DNA of 64,000 bases from Sapria himalayana (taxonomy: Eukaryota; Streptophyta; Magnoliopsida; Malpighiales; Rafflesiaceae), in contig JAREIK010000340.1 of assembly GCA_029783825.1 (NCBI GenBank), positions 1 to 64,000 of the forward strand. Reading direction: 5' to 3'. Shown piece after piece: positions 21,196-33,632 of the stretch (positions within the stretch are counted from its first letter, which is position 1; each line of letters begins with the position of its first letter). The position numbers and the translations under genes were made by a program. The notes under the pieces are model-generated. The model was not told where the DNA came from. It did no database searches and saw only the letters and a program-made list of their open reading frames with translations.

Positions 21196-23475
21196 TCTAT
21201 TTCTATTCTTTTTTTTGATAAAAGATAAGCCCGCAGATCTGGCGCTAATAGCTTCTTCAATCATGTTTTTGTAGCAAAACAACAAAAGAAAGAAAAAGCA
21301 TATGAACAGCAATCATAGTTGTAGACAGGCTTCGAAGCTGTGCTAATGGTGGTAAATGATAAGGTACTCTCGCTTGAGAAATCGGGGAGACTCCACAGAG
21401 AATGTATGATCAGTGATAATGGTCAACATGAAGTTTCTTCGGAAACAATTTTTTCCAAGCAAGAGGGGACGAGCTTGTCTCAGCACTGAGAAAAGATGGA
21501 TAATCTTATCAAAGAATTTGTAGCAGTGAGAGTAAAAAGGACTGATTGTGATCAGTGACCGAAAAGTCTACTTAAGTCGTTTGAGTCTTTTAGTGCCCAT
21601 AAAAGAATGGAAAAGGGAAGGGAAAAAGCCATGATGATCAGGAAAAGGTGGTGTTGGTCACGACTATGGCCTTGTTTGCCAACATTTCAAATAGTTGGTG
21701 GATCGGGTCATCACCTCCTCTTTTCTTCCGAAAGTAAGAATTGGAAGGTGTAGATAGGTTCTTCATATATCTAGGGGCAATGGAACTTCGACTGTAATCA
21801 GAGGCCGAGGGAATGTGTAATTGCTGTTGAAAAACAGAAAGTAAGAAGAGGTCTCAAATGTTTCTTTTCTTTTTGTACCTGAAAATAAACTACTATCGAT
21901 GAGAAGAGCCTTTAGATTCTATTATCTTAGTCAAGCGCTAGCGCGCTACTTCTAGCAGCTTGCTCTTGCTTTATAGGGCTTTTTTCTAGATTAAGAGGTT
22001 AGTAAGGGGCTACTTCTGAGCGCTCCAGGAAAGGAGATTCCGACCAAGCTCTGCCCGAGGTAGAGCATCGGTTGTCAGGGCAGCCTGCCTTATTTTGTTA
22101 TAGGTTTCTAGGATTAGGGGCGGAGAGCTTGGCACCTGGAGATATAGGCGTAGTGCAGGGCAGGATAGACGAGATTAGATTGAAAGAGTATAATTTTTTT
22201 GGGTTAGGCGAAGTACATAGGTGGAACGAGAGACCTCCATGCCGAGAAGTCATGCAGCGGATGATGGTGATGGTTGCCAAGCTCATTGATTAAAGAAAAG
22301 AAAAGAGAATAATCATTCCCTTGTCGTCAACGTATAAAAGAAGGAGGAGGACCATGACGTCGACGAACAAACATGGAATAATCCGCACGGCTAAAGTGGA
22401 GCCAAAAGGAAGCAGTGAGAAACGAGCTCAATTTCTTTTCTTAAAGTAGGCACCAAGAGCTTACAACAAAAGAAAGGGGAAGGACGTCAGAAGTATGCTG
22501 ATCCAGATCAGCATCCTTTTTCCTTTATTGCGTAGGCGAAGTGAGTTGGCTGTTTCGAGCTAGTGACCACTGATTTCAGAACTATTGACATATTAGATCG
22601 ATATATGCTTCACACATGCAAGTTGGGCACGAAGGGATCGAGTCGAATGAAAGCAAAACAAAAGTATACGGGAACCCATGCATGCTACAAGAAAGTTTGT
22701 CTTTCCGTCTGGTCCAATAGATGTTACTGGCACCTTTCAGGTCGAGTCTGAAGCCCTTTCGAATGCCAGACATTTCCTCATCTTTAAAGAAATGCTGAAC
22801 ACATTGAATTCTATGCTTGATTTCCTCATTATCAGTCCATGGAGACCTCTGAACGTCAGCCAGAAAAAGGCGTGGAAGCCCCTGGTTCAAGTGGTACACA
22901 TCCACTCACACTAGGATCGTAAAAGTTCAGAGGAAAGATTGCCTCCTTTTCATAGAGAGGATCTGGTATCAACCGAGAAAGAAAAGCCCAAGGATCCTAG
23001 GAGCTCTCAACCGCATTTCAGTGAGCTCTTCAGACAATGTTCTACAAGCTTCTCAAGCTGCCGCGCTTTTTCCTTATTGAGCAGCAAGTTCCCATGAGAA
23101 AAAGCTTCACCTACTGCTCCTCAGATTGCTCATGATGATTCATCTTGAATTTCAAGGCAATTCCTTCTGGCCCGCAGCTGAATGTGGAAGAGACAGCGGG
23201 GACTTTTGTCAACAATCCTGATGCCAACGTTCCTAGCCTTGAATCGGCGGATTCGCGTAAACGGAGAGAACGTGGTGCAGTGAAAGAAGTTTTTCTCTTT
23301 CTTTTTTACTTTCTAGGTAGCCCTTCTTGACAACACTTGGAAAAAGCTTGACTTAGCTCAAGCAATGCCCCTCCCATGCCTTTCTTGGTTGGACAAACCC
23401 AACCGGCGATTTCCGACAAGTCTTTCTTCCTTTTTAGAGCGAGAAGTGGAACTCAATTCAAAGAAAGCTTGATTT
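21196..23475. other. Spacer between the matR remnant and nad9
   Basis: The rest of nad1i728, its domain V and nad1 exon 5 were looked for here and not found, so the intron is truncated. Only short ORFs are present (22072–22293, and 22582–22905 on the minus strand), with no family recognised. The last ~100 bp before 23476 look like an ordinary nad9 leader. Confidence 0.55.
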
Positions 23476-24047
23476 ATGGATAACCAATTCATTTTCAAAT
23501 ATAGTTGGGTGACTATCACCAAGAAATGGGTAAAAAAATAGAAAGATCGGAACATGGGAATAGATTTGATACCAATTCGGATTACCTTTTGAAATTGTTG
23601 TGCTTTCTAAAATTGCATACCTATACAAGGTTTCAAGTTTCGATCGATATTTGCGGAGTTGTTCATCCCTCTGGAAAACTCAGATTTGAAGTAGTCTATA
23701 ATTTTCTGTGTACTCGGTATAACTCACGCATTCGTGTACAAACCAGTGCAGATGAAGTCAGACGAATATCTCCGGTAGTAAGTCTATATCCATCAGCCGG
23801 CTGGTGGGAGCGAGAAGTTTGGGATATGTTTGGTGTTTCATTCATCAATCATCCGGATCTATGCAGTATATCAACAGATTATGGTTTCGAGGGTCATCCA
23901 TTACGAAAAGAAGTTCCTCTGAGTGGATATGTGGAAGTACGCTATGATGATCTAGAGAAACATGTAGTTTATGAACCCATCGAGATTACCCAAGAATTTC
24001 ACTATTTCGATTTGGCTAGTCCTTGGGAACAGCGTAGCGACGGATAA
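23476..24047 (+). pseudogene. nad9: NADH dehydrogenase subunit 9 with N-terminal frameshift
   Basis: nad9 encodes the 30 kDa peripheral-arm subunit of complex I, 190 residues in plants. ATG at 23476 gives the correct start MDNQFIFKYSW, but the A run at 23532–23538 has seven A where eight keep the frame. The first frame therefore stops at once, and the rest of the protein reads from TTG 23505 or ATG 23526. The body is complete: KIERSEHGNR, LLCFLKLHTYTRFQVSIDIC, RYNSRIRVQTSADEV, the signature EREVWDMFGVSFINHPDL, DYGFEGHPLRK and the end SPWEQRSDG. Several Arg sites are changed by CpG-type transitions (EKHVV, FHYFD, PDLCSIS). T occurs at usual editing positions (SAGWWE, DDLEKH). It is either a pseudogene or a homopolymer miscall in a real gene. 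Confidence 0.88.
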
Positions 24048-24902
24048 TTCCGAATAAAAATAAAATCAAGCGGTCCAGTCCATGGGACAAAGAAATAGGA
24101 AATGCTGCTATTTGCTTTGGAGAAAAAGTGGATCCAAGACCAGAATTGGACAAAGAGCTGCTTTGACAGTCTCAGATGCGGCATTCCCTATGACCGGTGT
24201 GAGCATGTTAGCACTTGACTTTCATTCTTTTCTCGCACGAGGCAAGCAAGGCCAGGAAGATTGAATCGTCGAACAGGAGGAAAGGAAGCTGGCAGTCTCT
24301 GTTCTTGTGCTCGAATCCATGGTGCAAGCTATGAATGAACTGCCTGACTGTCCGAGGAAGGTGAATAAAAAAAAAGAGGCAGATAATGCCCAAGATTTAA
24401 AAGTTAATTTAACATTCTATCTTTCAATTGAAAGCTTTGTTCTTGACTGACCTCCAACGCTCTCTTAATTAGAAAAAAAATACTTCTAAAAAAATGTGAT
24501 GCCGAAGTAGGGAATTCCAGGCTGGGAGAACATATCTGGGAATCGGCTTGAGTTTAGGAGTTTCCCTGAAGCGGATCCTAGGGAGAAGACTCGGCCAAGA
24601 CATCAGCTTCTTAGTTATAGTTCAAACTCGAAGCTTAGAAGACTCAGGCCTAGAGACTTGTGATAGTTATAGAAGAAGATGGCGGTTATATGCCGCCTTT
24701 CCACCCTTCCCCGGGGTTTGAAGGCTCTTTCCTGATCTACCGAGAATAAGCTTACTTTTGAGTTCATAAAGGGGGTTCCCTATCTGAATATATAGCATGG
24801 AAAACTAGATAATAGCAAGCCGATCTATCTAATAAGAATCCCGGCCTCTAGCCTATAAAAGACTTTTAGGGCAGTGAGGCTCGAACTTGCTTTCAGCTCA
24901 AC
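24048..24902. other. Spacer downstream of nad9
   Basis: No gene, tRNA or intron feature is recognisable. The segment runs up to the copia-like fragment and contains only ORFs of about 60 codons. Confidence 0.5.
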
Positions 24903-25530
24903 CTAGGGATCAGGAAGCTCAAGCTGATTGATATCAAATGACTCTTCCTCCATTGCCTTTACCCAAGACGGATCAATAGATGCTTGATGAAAGTTTTTGG
25001 GCTCTCGTGCAACTGATTTGAGTTGAGCGGCAAAAGTATTCAGTGAATGACTTTCTTTATAATTACTTTGTTTATTAAGCTTGTGTAGCTGAGTGGGCAT
25101 GCTTGTAGTGTATGAAAGAGCATCCTGAGTAGGTGGCATCGAGCAGTCTTAGTAGAGTCACCAGCAACTGAGTTATGTGGAGAACCTGTCAAAGTTTCAT
25201 AAGGGAAAGTGGGCTGCAAGAGCGGTAAAGTAAAGTAAGAGTGTAATTGCCCTCAGAGTAATTATCATTATTTCTTTGCACAATTTAAGTTGTTCGAAAG
25301 GGGGGAAAAAGGGGTCTCATCAAAAAGACCCATTACAAGAAATGTAGATGCGGTTCGACTTGGGATCAAGTTTATCCTTTCTATACGGACCATGGGATAA
25401 GGATAGCATGCACACCCAAAGACCTGAAAGTGAGAGTAAGTGGGTGGAGAACAAAACATCATGAGGAGAGCGATTATCAATAAAAGGCCTTGGGATGGGA
25501 GCCTTTTCATAAGAGAGGAAGACACTAAGA
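24903..25530 (-). mobile_element. Ty1/copia retrotransposon pol fragment
   Basis: Read on the minus strand, 25480–25300 gives the end of a copia integrase: DNRSPHDVLFS, then PPTYSHFQVFGCACYP after a frameshift, then KDKLDPKSN. About 250 bp further on, 25060–24903 gives the start of the copia reverse transcriptase region (REPKNFHQASIDPSWVKAMEEE). The order integrase then reverse transcriptase is that of Ty1/copia. Frameshifts and stops separate the parts, and no LTR was found around it. This is a nuclear-type element relic. Confidence 0.8.
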
Positions 25531-28194
25531 CCCGCTAGAAGGACTCTAAGGGAAGAAAGAAATCCTAGTGAGGTGCAATGCTGAAACTGTGATCCCCTAC
25601 AGAAGTCGGAATGGGATACTTCACAAAGGAAGTAGCACCGGTGGTTAACTATACATAGACTTTCAGAGTTGCATTTGGGTATTGAATGGATTGGGCATAA
25701 GTGGCTGCCTATCATACTACCAATTGTGTGGGTGGATCATCGCCCCTTCATTCTAGCTCTACTTCATTCGATATTAACAAGACGCCACATGCAAGACAAG
25801 ATGTCAAATCAATAAGAAAACTGGCCCTTGAAAGGTGTAGATGAAGCCTTTTCCTTTTCTTCCAGAAAACACTTGAAGGATACGAGGCATCAGACTATTG
25901 ATCTTCTTAAGAGGGAACCGTTACTGCATCCAATCCATTGAAAGGTGAAGACAATGCTAAATGCAGATGCAGACCGATAGGGTTCTCCTCTTTGCTAGGG
26001 GGTGATGTTACAAGGTTTTTCGTGAATGTGATGTTCAAGTACTGCCATCCTTTGTTGGTTGAGTTCGCTGTGTAATTTCAACAATGCCTTTCGAAGCCGA
26101 AAAGGCTGTAGCTACATCTTTCGAGAAAAGAAAGAATAGGTATCACGCCGATGATTAGGAGAAAGTATCTTATGGCTTAGGGAAGGGCGCTTCTACCCAT
26201 ATCTATGATTGATCTAGGATTCCCCGAGACGAGACGAATTGTCGATTCTCCGATAAATGTCAATGACTTATTTCCGAGACTTCAACATACATGTTTGGCA
26301 GCGGCAAGGAGAGTTTTTGTCTTACTAACACGAATACCAAGGTAGCTGAGCAGTGAGGAATAGGATAACTTTGACTTTCAGTTTCCAAGCAAGTTGCGGT
26401 ACAATCCCTCATTCGCTCCGGCTCATTCTGAGCTAGCGAGCGAAGTTTTGGGATGTCAAGTCTTGTAATACCTTTTCCTACACCTGAGCTACCATGAGTT
26501 TAGAATCTTCATTGAGCTTTATCCGCTTCAATAAGGTCTGACACTAGCCTTCTCAATAGCCTTACTGGCGATGTTGGGAGGAGAAGTTCTAGTCGCTTCC
26601 CCCTTTGCCTATCTTCCTGCTCTGCTAGTATACCTCCTTGAAAACCATACTTCCCGGTTAGTCTTCGTAAGAACAAAGCATGGAAAGACTGTACGTCTAA
26701 TCTAACTAATAAGTAGTATCCCCACCCTAAAGCGAAGCTAAGCTCGGCGATCAATAAGAGGACTCTTTCGTCAGAAATCGTTTCCGTAGCTCAATGGAGA
26801 CTGCACCACAAGGGTAGAGAAGTAGTTTACTTGTGAAAACTTCACTATAGACTGCTTTCTTAGCCTATCACTCTATCTCTGAGAAGTAGTGCTATGAGGA
26901 GGCTCTTTGCTTCTTTCGTCCCATCGACCCTCAAAAGAAGCATTCCTTTACTACTTTTCTTTTTATGGATGGAAACCCTGAGGAGAAAGCATGACTTGAA
27001 TGAAATATAGCAATAAGTTCCTTGCCTGAGCCTTAGTCCGTTTTTAGTCAAGTCCTATTCTGACAGCTCCGTGTGAACGAACGATTCTAATATTAGGAAG
27101 GAAGGTATGTTTACGATTCCGCGCATCTGCTTATATAAGAGTATATAAATATTCAAGTGAGAATAGGAGTGGGAGTTGATTGGTCTCGGGACCCCAAGAA
27201 CTACGGTTAGCTCTTTTGGAAGTGAATGAGGAATAGGGAGAATAGATCAAAGCCTATAATTACTAACAACAAAATATTTACTAAAAAGCCCTCTTCGGAG
27301 CATAAAAAGGAAGTCTGATGTAAGAAGATTACTTGCTAAATTATCCCTCAGGTATGAAATGTCTGGTTCGATAGGAGTGAACTACCTTCTAATCCATTGT
27401 GAGCGTTTAGCTTGGCACTCAAAAAGAATAGGATCCTTTTTTTAGTGTTGTTGTTTAGCGATTACGCATAGCCCTTTGTCTTTCAAACTATGTGAGCTGT
27501 GCCAATACAGACCTTATCCCGCGAAAGGCCGGATGTACAGAAACTTTCTTGTTCACACTTATCGGCTTTCCTCTTTGGACTTCTTTTAAGTACCTTCGCC
27601 TTGGGATGGGAAAGACCTAGCGATTTCCCGGGTATATGAAGAATACTTCGAAACTGCTGGATGCGAAGATTTGAAGTTGGAAATGCCACTCCTTCTACTG
27701 CTATTCCCACTTCTGGAATGAAGTCAAAACCAGCTATCAAAAAAGCTATCTCCTAATCCCTAGCCTTTGTCTGCTTTAGCCTTTGACACTGCAGGTTTGA
27801 AAACAACGAACTCACCTGGACCACCGATTTCGCCATCGAAGGAAATCCTGGACTTATGCTTTCGAATGAATACACTTCCTCCAATTTTGCCTACCGCAGG
27901 CGAATAGTTCTCTCTTCACTTCATTATTGTAATGTACCTTGGGTACACTGAACAGAAATCCCATTTCGACAAAGAAAACGACGCCGGAGTACTCCACACT
28001 ATCTATTTCTCCTTGCACTACGATCTTCATTCATTTCGAGTCTTAGAGAGAGACAGACTTGAAAAGGACTTGTGGTGTGGAGGGTAAAAGAAAGCATGAG
28101 CCTACGTAAGGGAATCTAGATGCCTATTTATGAAATATGGAATTAGAAAAAAAACACTAGGCTAAAGAGCCGTATCCTCTCACAGTGATGAGGA
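25531..28194. other. Spacer with one dispersed repeat
   Basis: Apart from the ~259-bp repeat at 26669–26927, nothing was recognised. ORFs are short and overlap on both strands (for example 27483–27740, minus). Decayed integrase sequence may extend up to about 25720, but it is too weak to call. Confidence 0.5.
26669..26927 (+). repeat. Dispersed repeat, copy A (about 259 bp)
   Basis: The segment from aagaacaaagcatggaaaga to cttctttcgtcccatcga recurs in direct orientation at 51970–52223. About 6–7% of positions differ by eye, and copy B lacks five bases next to aagctcgg. The function is unknown. Confidence 0.9.
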
Positions 28195-28330
28195 CTCTCC
28201 CAATCCGGGAGAAATGATGTGATATGTGATTATATATATATATATATCTAGATTTGTCCTGTAAATGTAATGTCCTATAAATAGAGTTCTGAGGTTGTAA
28301 AGGTTTTCCTCCGCCTACAAGTGAGGGTTA
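28195..28330 (+). promoter_or_regulatory. LTR-like patch with a TATA-box-like sequence
   Basis: An alternating AT stretch (about 28227–28247) is followed by ctataaata at 28275–28283, then a T/G-rich stretch ending ccgcctacaag. This arrangement resembles the promoter and R region of plant LTR retrotransposons and is unlike known plant mitochondrial promoters. No paired LTR or internal domain was found next to it. It may be nuclear-derived DNA; the call is tentative. Confidence 0.3.
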
Positions 28331-31300
28331 TGTTTTCTTTAATAATAGATAAAAGCCTTTTTTAAAAAAATATATATATCTAGATTATCACGGTCCAAAT
28401 AGTATCTTGATTCAATTTCAATAGGAAAAGATAGGCCCCATTTAAAATCAATCTGTGATTCCTAGGTAGGACTACTTTGATGTCTTTGATTTTTCTATTT
28501 TATTGGATAGCCAATGTCAGTCCTTTTATCAAGTGTGAAATTGCAAAACTCGGGAAAGTTTTAAAATAGAGCTTAAGCTGTTTAAAATGCCCAATATAAG
28601 AAGTTATAAAGTGCAGGTCCACACTCTTGTATGCTAAGCGAAGCAAGGTTTTTCAAAACCAGTTACTCCTATCGGCAGAAACATTTTTACGGCGAGCTCG
28701 AGCAGAAGGAGCAGCAGAAGGCCAAAAAAGCCCTAATTCTTCCGGCAAGGTCATCCAATTGGAAAAACCTAACTGAACGTGAGGATGTTATGTCTACTTA
28801 ATCCGTGGTTGAATATGTTATGTCGGCTTAGCCAAAAGTTGAAGATTTCGATGGTCTAGCCCGAAATGGGAGTGAGAAGTCTCTAAAAAAAGGCGAGCTA
28901 GGCTCAGGAGCCGCTCAAGGGAAGAAGGATATTGGGATTCAACCTGTTGTGATGAATTAGTCCTCCTACTCAAAGTTGTCATCAACCACTTTCCTTTTTG
29001 GATCTGAGTCAACGGCATTAGCATTTTCTTATCACTACGCTGTCTGTGAAGAAAGAAGCTAGGCAGCTTTCACCGTATTGCCACGGTACTTGCTTTTAAA
29101 AGCTTGGTTTGAGAGTCTTTACCTGCTGATCAGATAAATATTTAACCGCACCGTGGGAGGTGTAAAATAGAGGTTTAAAGGTCTCTAGCTGCCTCTAAGC
29201 CCATTTCACTGTTTTTCTATAATAACTGGCGTAACATAATTGGCAGATGCCCTTGCTGTGGATTCGTCTGGTCATTGAGATTCTCATCTTTTGCTCTCCC
29301 ATTCGAAACCACGCAGTAAGACTTTCTACCCATCATTTCACCTATCTCTAGTAAATGGCCGAACTGGATTACTATACAAACACAAAAACAATTTGACCGT
29401 TTGCAGATTCTGCCTCGCGGAGTGGTTTTGTATCAAAGTCTTCTAGCCACGATGCCTATCCTCAAAGGAATAAGGCAGGCCGAAGTGATAAACTGATCCA
29501 TTGACCCTTTCTTTTTTAGAGTTTGGGTCTATTACTAGGCTTGGACCAGGCCTACCATCGAACCAATTCCTCTTTTCGCTTCCGTTACAACCGGAGGTCT
29601 TCCGCTTTAGTTGTGTCACAGCATATACTTACCCACCCTAACACAAGAAATTAAGTGCACTTCCTAACGTTTCTAATCATGCAAGCTCTTTCCTATTGTT
29701 ATTGATAGAGATTCAACTGCGTAAAACACCTCTTCAAGAGAAGACCCTAAGTAGCTGGATTCTTTCAGAAGCTATTTACGCGCTTTCAGATCCTTAGCCA
29801 TAGAAAAAATCTATCGGTCTGGGTCCTACCTTAGCCTTTAGAGCCTGACTTTAAAAGCGCACTAAGCAATTATATACCTTGAAATAGGTAGTTTTCTCGC
29901 TAACGCTAGGAGCTTTGCTTTGGCCCACCCATTAACAAGCAAGAAAGCCGAAACAAGAAGATCTGAGCTAGCAGCTGAGTCTCCCCCACAAGCTTATTCA
30001 ACGGATTTATCGCCGTAAAGGTGCTTTAGCACAAGTTCTTAGGGCCGATACCTGGATAACCTTAGTTCAGATGGAAATAGATATCCTCTAAGAGCCCTTG
30101 ACTGCCCTACTTACTTTAAAAATTCCTCTTTTTCAGAGGTTCCCGTTGGGCTCTGTCAATAAACACAATAACAATAAATAAAGGGAAGTGCGCCGAGAAA
30201 AGCCGCCGGAGATGCAGGTTCAATTCCAGCTTGGGAATCAAAGGGGAGGTGCACCGACCAGAAGTGAAGAGCCAGAAAGCATAGATTTCCAGGTCTAGGA
30301 AATCGATTTAACGGGGAATCAGCGGCAGCTGCTATTATCCGCTCTTAGGTTGTTGCTCTATCTATTCTCTTAGTGGAATAGCTGCGCTTCCTATAGGAAC
30401 AACTAACTACCTAGATACCTGTCTTGATCGATCTAATCTATTATGACATTTCCTTGCTTAGCTTGCTGCTTTTTCTTTGCTACTGCAAAGATTCGGTTAA
30501 CTATTGCGAATTTCTTCATGGAATGAAATAGAAATCATCCTTCCTTCCCGCTTGGAGATCCATTGTAGCCTCCTTTCGTCAGGAAGGACAGTCTGCCCCA
30601 GAACCAATAGGAGCAGAAAGCCTATTTCCAAGCAGCACCGAACTCTAAGCCAGTGGTTCTTCACGAAGAATAGTTGGCAGGCCCCAGGACTATAGGATAG
30701 CAAAAGTCAAAGTTGTTCGATTGATTTCTGAATTCTTTTGCTTGTGAGCTCCTTTCCACATTTAGGTCAGATGACCTTGCACAAATGAACATGAACGATC
30801 TTGATCCTCGGTCCAAGTTTTATGTTTTAGCTTCCGGTGTATAATCATCATAGGAGGGCTCTTAGTCTTGGTAGCCTATAGAAATAACACAATTCCAGGT
30901 AAGCCCTAGTTTTTCTTTTGATATCCGTAGGTAGGGAAAATCAATAGAAGATGAACGGGCTAAGGGGAAGAATCATATGATCTCGGAGATGGTTATCTTA
31001 TTCAATTAGAGAGACCCGCCTGAAATTCTAAAGTTGTCCCCTTTCTTTAGCAAGTCACTCAGCCTCAGTTTGGCTGTCATTGATAGTAAATCGTCGATCG
31101 AGATGGCACCCAGGATTGTGAATTCGTCACGATTCAATTCGAATCCATATAACTAACTAGGCACACATCAGTGGCAAATGGCGCGTGATGTAGCCATCCT
31201 CTCGTAATGGAAACACCTCGCTATCTAAGGCCGACCACCTCACCTGCCCACCTACGCTCGTATGGTTCATGAAAGCCCGCCCTACCCTGAGCCCCTTCAC

Positions 31301-33569
31301 ACATAGAACTTTGATCTTCTCCTTTATTATCTTCTTTCCGTTCAAAGGGCGTTGGCTGGAGTCTTTGGTATAATATCTGCTACCTGCGGTGCGGCCTTTT
31401 TAGTACAATCAGGCGAAACATACGTGCCCCTTGTGATGTGTCGATATAGTACTTATGGAGAGAAGATGACCTCTCTGAGGCAAATAATTTGATAATTTCT
31501 GGCGGGCGGGTCTTTTATCTTCTAACAGGTGTCGGCAGAGTTTTTTTTGTATGTCTTCTATGTATATCAGGACACTTGTTGATGGCTGCGAAAGAGCAAC
31601 TTCGAGTCTATCCGAGTGTCTTAGGGTGTTGGAGAGACCATGTGGTGACGTCGCCATTATGATCATTTTGAGTTGGTAGCTGATATGCTGGCACTCTAGA
31701 TAGAAGAATCCTCGAGCCTTTATATAGGTCTTGACCACGGTGACTATTCTGGCTGGAGAGCTAGTCGAGTCGGACGGCGAGTCTTAGCCTCAGTGAGGTG
31801 CTTGTCAGTCTTCTGGCGGACTAGTGCAGGATAGCGGGTCCACCGGAGAGCTTCGTTCGTCGTCTTATGCTTAAGGACGAGTTGGTCCTGAACGTAGACC
31901 ACCCTTCCTTGCCATAGCTAGAGAAGCCAGTGGCTGAAAGCTTTTTTTTCTGTGAGACGGCTTCGGCTTCTCTTTGGCGTAGCTGAGAGTTCTCCTCCCT
32001 TTTCCTGAGAATAAAAATGTTAGCAAAGCTGCATACAACTCATTCAGGAGCATCTCATTCAGCTCCTTTGTTTTTATTTGGTCTCTGATTGGGGGAAGGC
32101 CCGTGTTGGCTCTTCCAGGTAATTCGTTTTAGTTGTTTGCTGACACGCTCTGTCTGCATTCAGGCCTCTTGTGCGTGCCATTGAATGATTCTGAAGGCTG
32201 CTTCTTAATTCTACAACTCGGGACTTGTTGTTGCTTGGTTTTTCTAGAGTCACTTCTCTTTCTCCAAGTGAGCCTTGGATTGGAGTTGAGAGGTTCCTTC
32301 CAATATAATATCCCTTTTCACATCAAAATGGAGGGAAGGCTTGGCTCCTAGGAGGCTGTTATGAGCTAGACTTCTGAGATATATAGCAGGTTTGTTATTG
32401 CCCGAGCAATATTCATCACTTCAACCTGCTTTGTGGTGGGTGGCTAGAGTGGTGTAATGGTTGCCCATTTAGTATAAAACTTCTCTCAAACTTCTTCTCT
32501 GTGCATCATGCTTTGAGTGTCACGGCTTGTTCTCCTCTCTTTTCTACGAAATTCTTTTTTTTTTAGGATCTTGGGCCGAATGCTTTTTTGGGTCTCAGGC
32601 CTTGCGATGGTTGGTACCTTGCTACTTGACTTCCTTAGCATCATATCCTTAAGTCATTCCTCGTCTTTTTGTTGAGGGCTGCGACTCTTTGGGTACTTAA
32701 GTTTTAGGGGTTCAGACAGGCTGGTGTGAGCTAACTGAAGGCATGCTGTGAGAGCTTTTCTGAGCAGCTTTCCATTATGCGATTCTGAAGAATTATTGGG
32801 CAGGTATAGAAGAAAAAAAAGAGTATAGAGTCTATTCATTCCTTTCCTATAAGACTCTGTATCTAGTCGTAGCTCGGCCTCTCTCTTCCTTCTTTAAGGG
32901 TTGCTGAGAAAAGCCCGTGAGAGTTCTATGTGGTGATGGAGTGGTCCACCACGCTTCACAGCTTTGATCTCTGATGGTTGGCGAAATGCGGCTTTAGAAG
33001 CTGTTAAGTTGTCGGCCGATCTGGTGGTAGAAAATTGGGTTCGCTTCTTCATAATTCATTTTGATTTCGGCGGGTCACCTGATCAATATTCGGGTGTATT
33101 TTACCGGTGAGAAGAAACAAACGCTTTTTCTTCTGTTCATATTAGTAAGAGATCGGTTCTTCCCTTGGCGGATAGCGTGAGAAAGGGTTTTTGTGCTGCG
33201 TATGGCTTTTCGAAAGAGAGAGTAACGAATTCTTCATTATAAGGAGACTGGATGTTCTTCAAGCCGGGTTTTTCAGACATTAGGAATGGAACTGAATATG
33301 AATGGAGAGGGGTCTTGAGAAGGAAGCATTCATTTCTCAACTTCTTTTTACTCTCCATGCTATACTGGGAAAAATAGGAAGGACCGGGTCTGCTTTGGAT
33401 CTTTCATATTATTCTTCGATAGCTCCATGTGGTGGACTTTCAAAATCATTCCAGATTCTGGTTTTTTTTCATTCTCACTTTTTTATTTAAAAGAAAATGG
33501 AGATCATGGAAAAAAGAGTTCTCACGAAGTATTCTTTATTTATATGTACAACCATGACATATGACTTGG
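28331..33569. other. Spacer with no recognised gene
   Basis: Neither strand shows a mitochondrial gene. 28370–28620 is AT-rich. 32050–33500 is T-rich on the plus strand and looks like nuclear intronic or intergenic sequence. The ORF at 31409–31738 (minus, 109 codons) matches nothing I recognise. The inverted form of the cccacggtgcggt motif is at 29144–29159. A tRNA T-arm-like string at about 30214–30230 has no other tRNA parts around it. Confidence 0.5.
29144..29159 (-). repeat. Dispersed motif cccacggtgcggt, inverted copy
   Basis: The minus strand reads ctcccacggtgcggtt, matching the plus-strand copies at 51833–51848 and 56911–56926 over a core of at least 13 nt. Confidence 0.55.
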
Positions 33570-33632
33570 TTATCTGCCTGGCCGGCTGCCTCGTAGCTGG
33601 GAAATTGATGTTGCGAACATGGCGAAGCACTA

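Noticed and set aside
30214..30230. gcaggttcaattccagc as a tRNA T arm
   Set aside because: The stem has a mismatch and no D or anticodon arm is found upstream.
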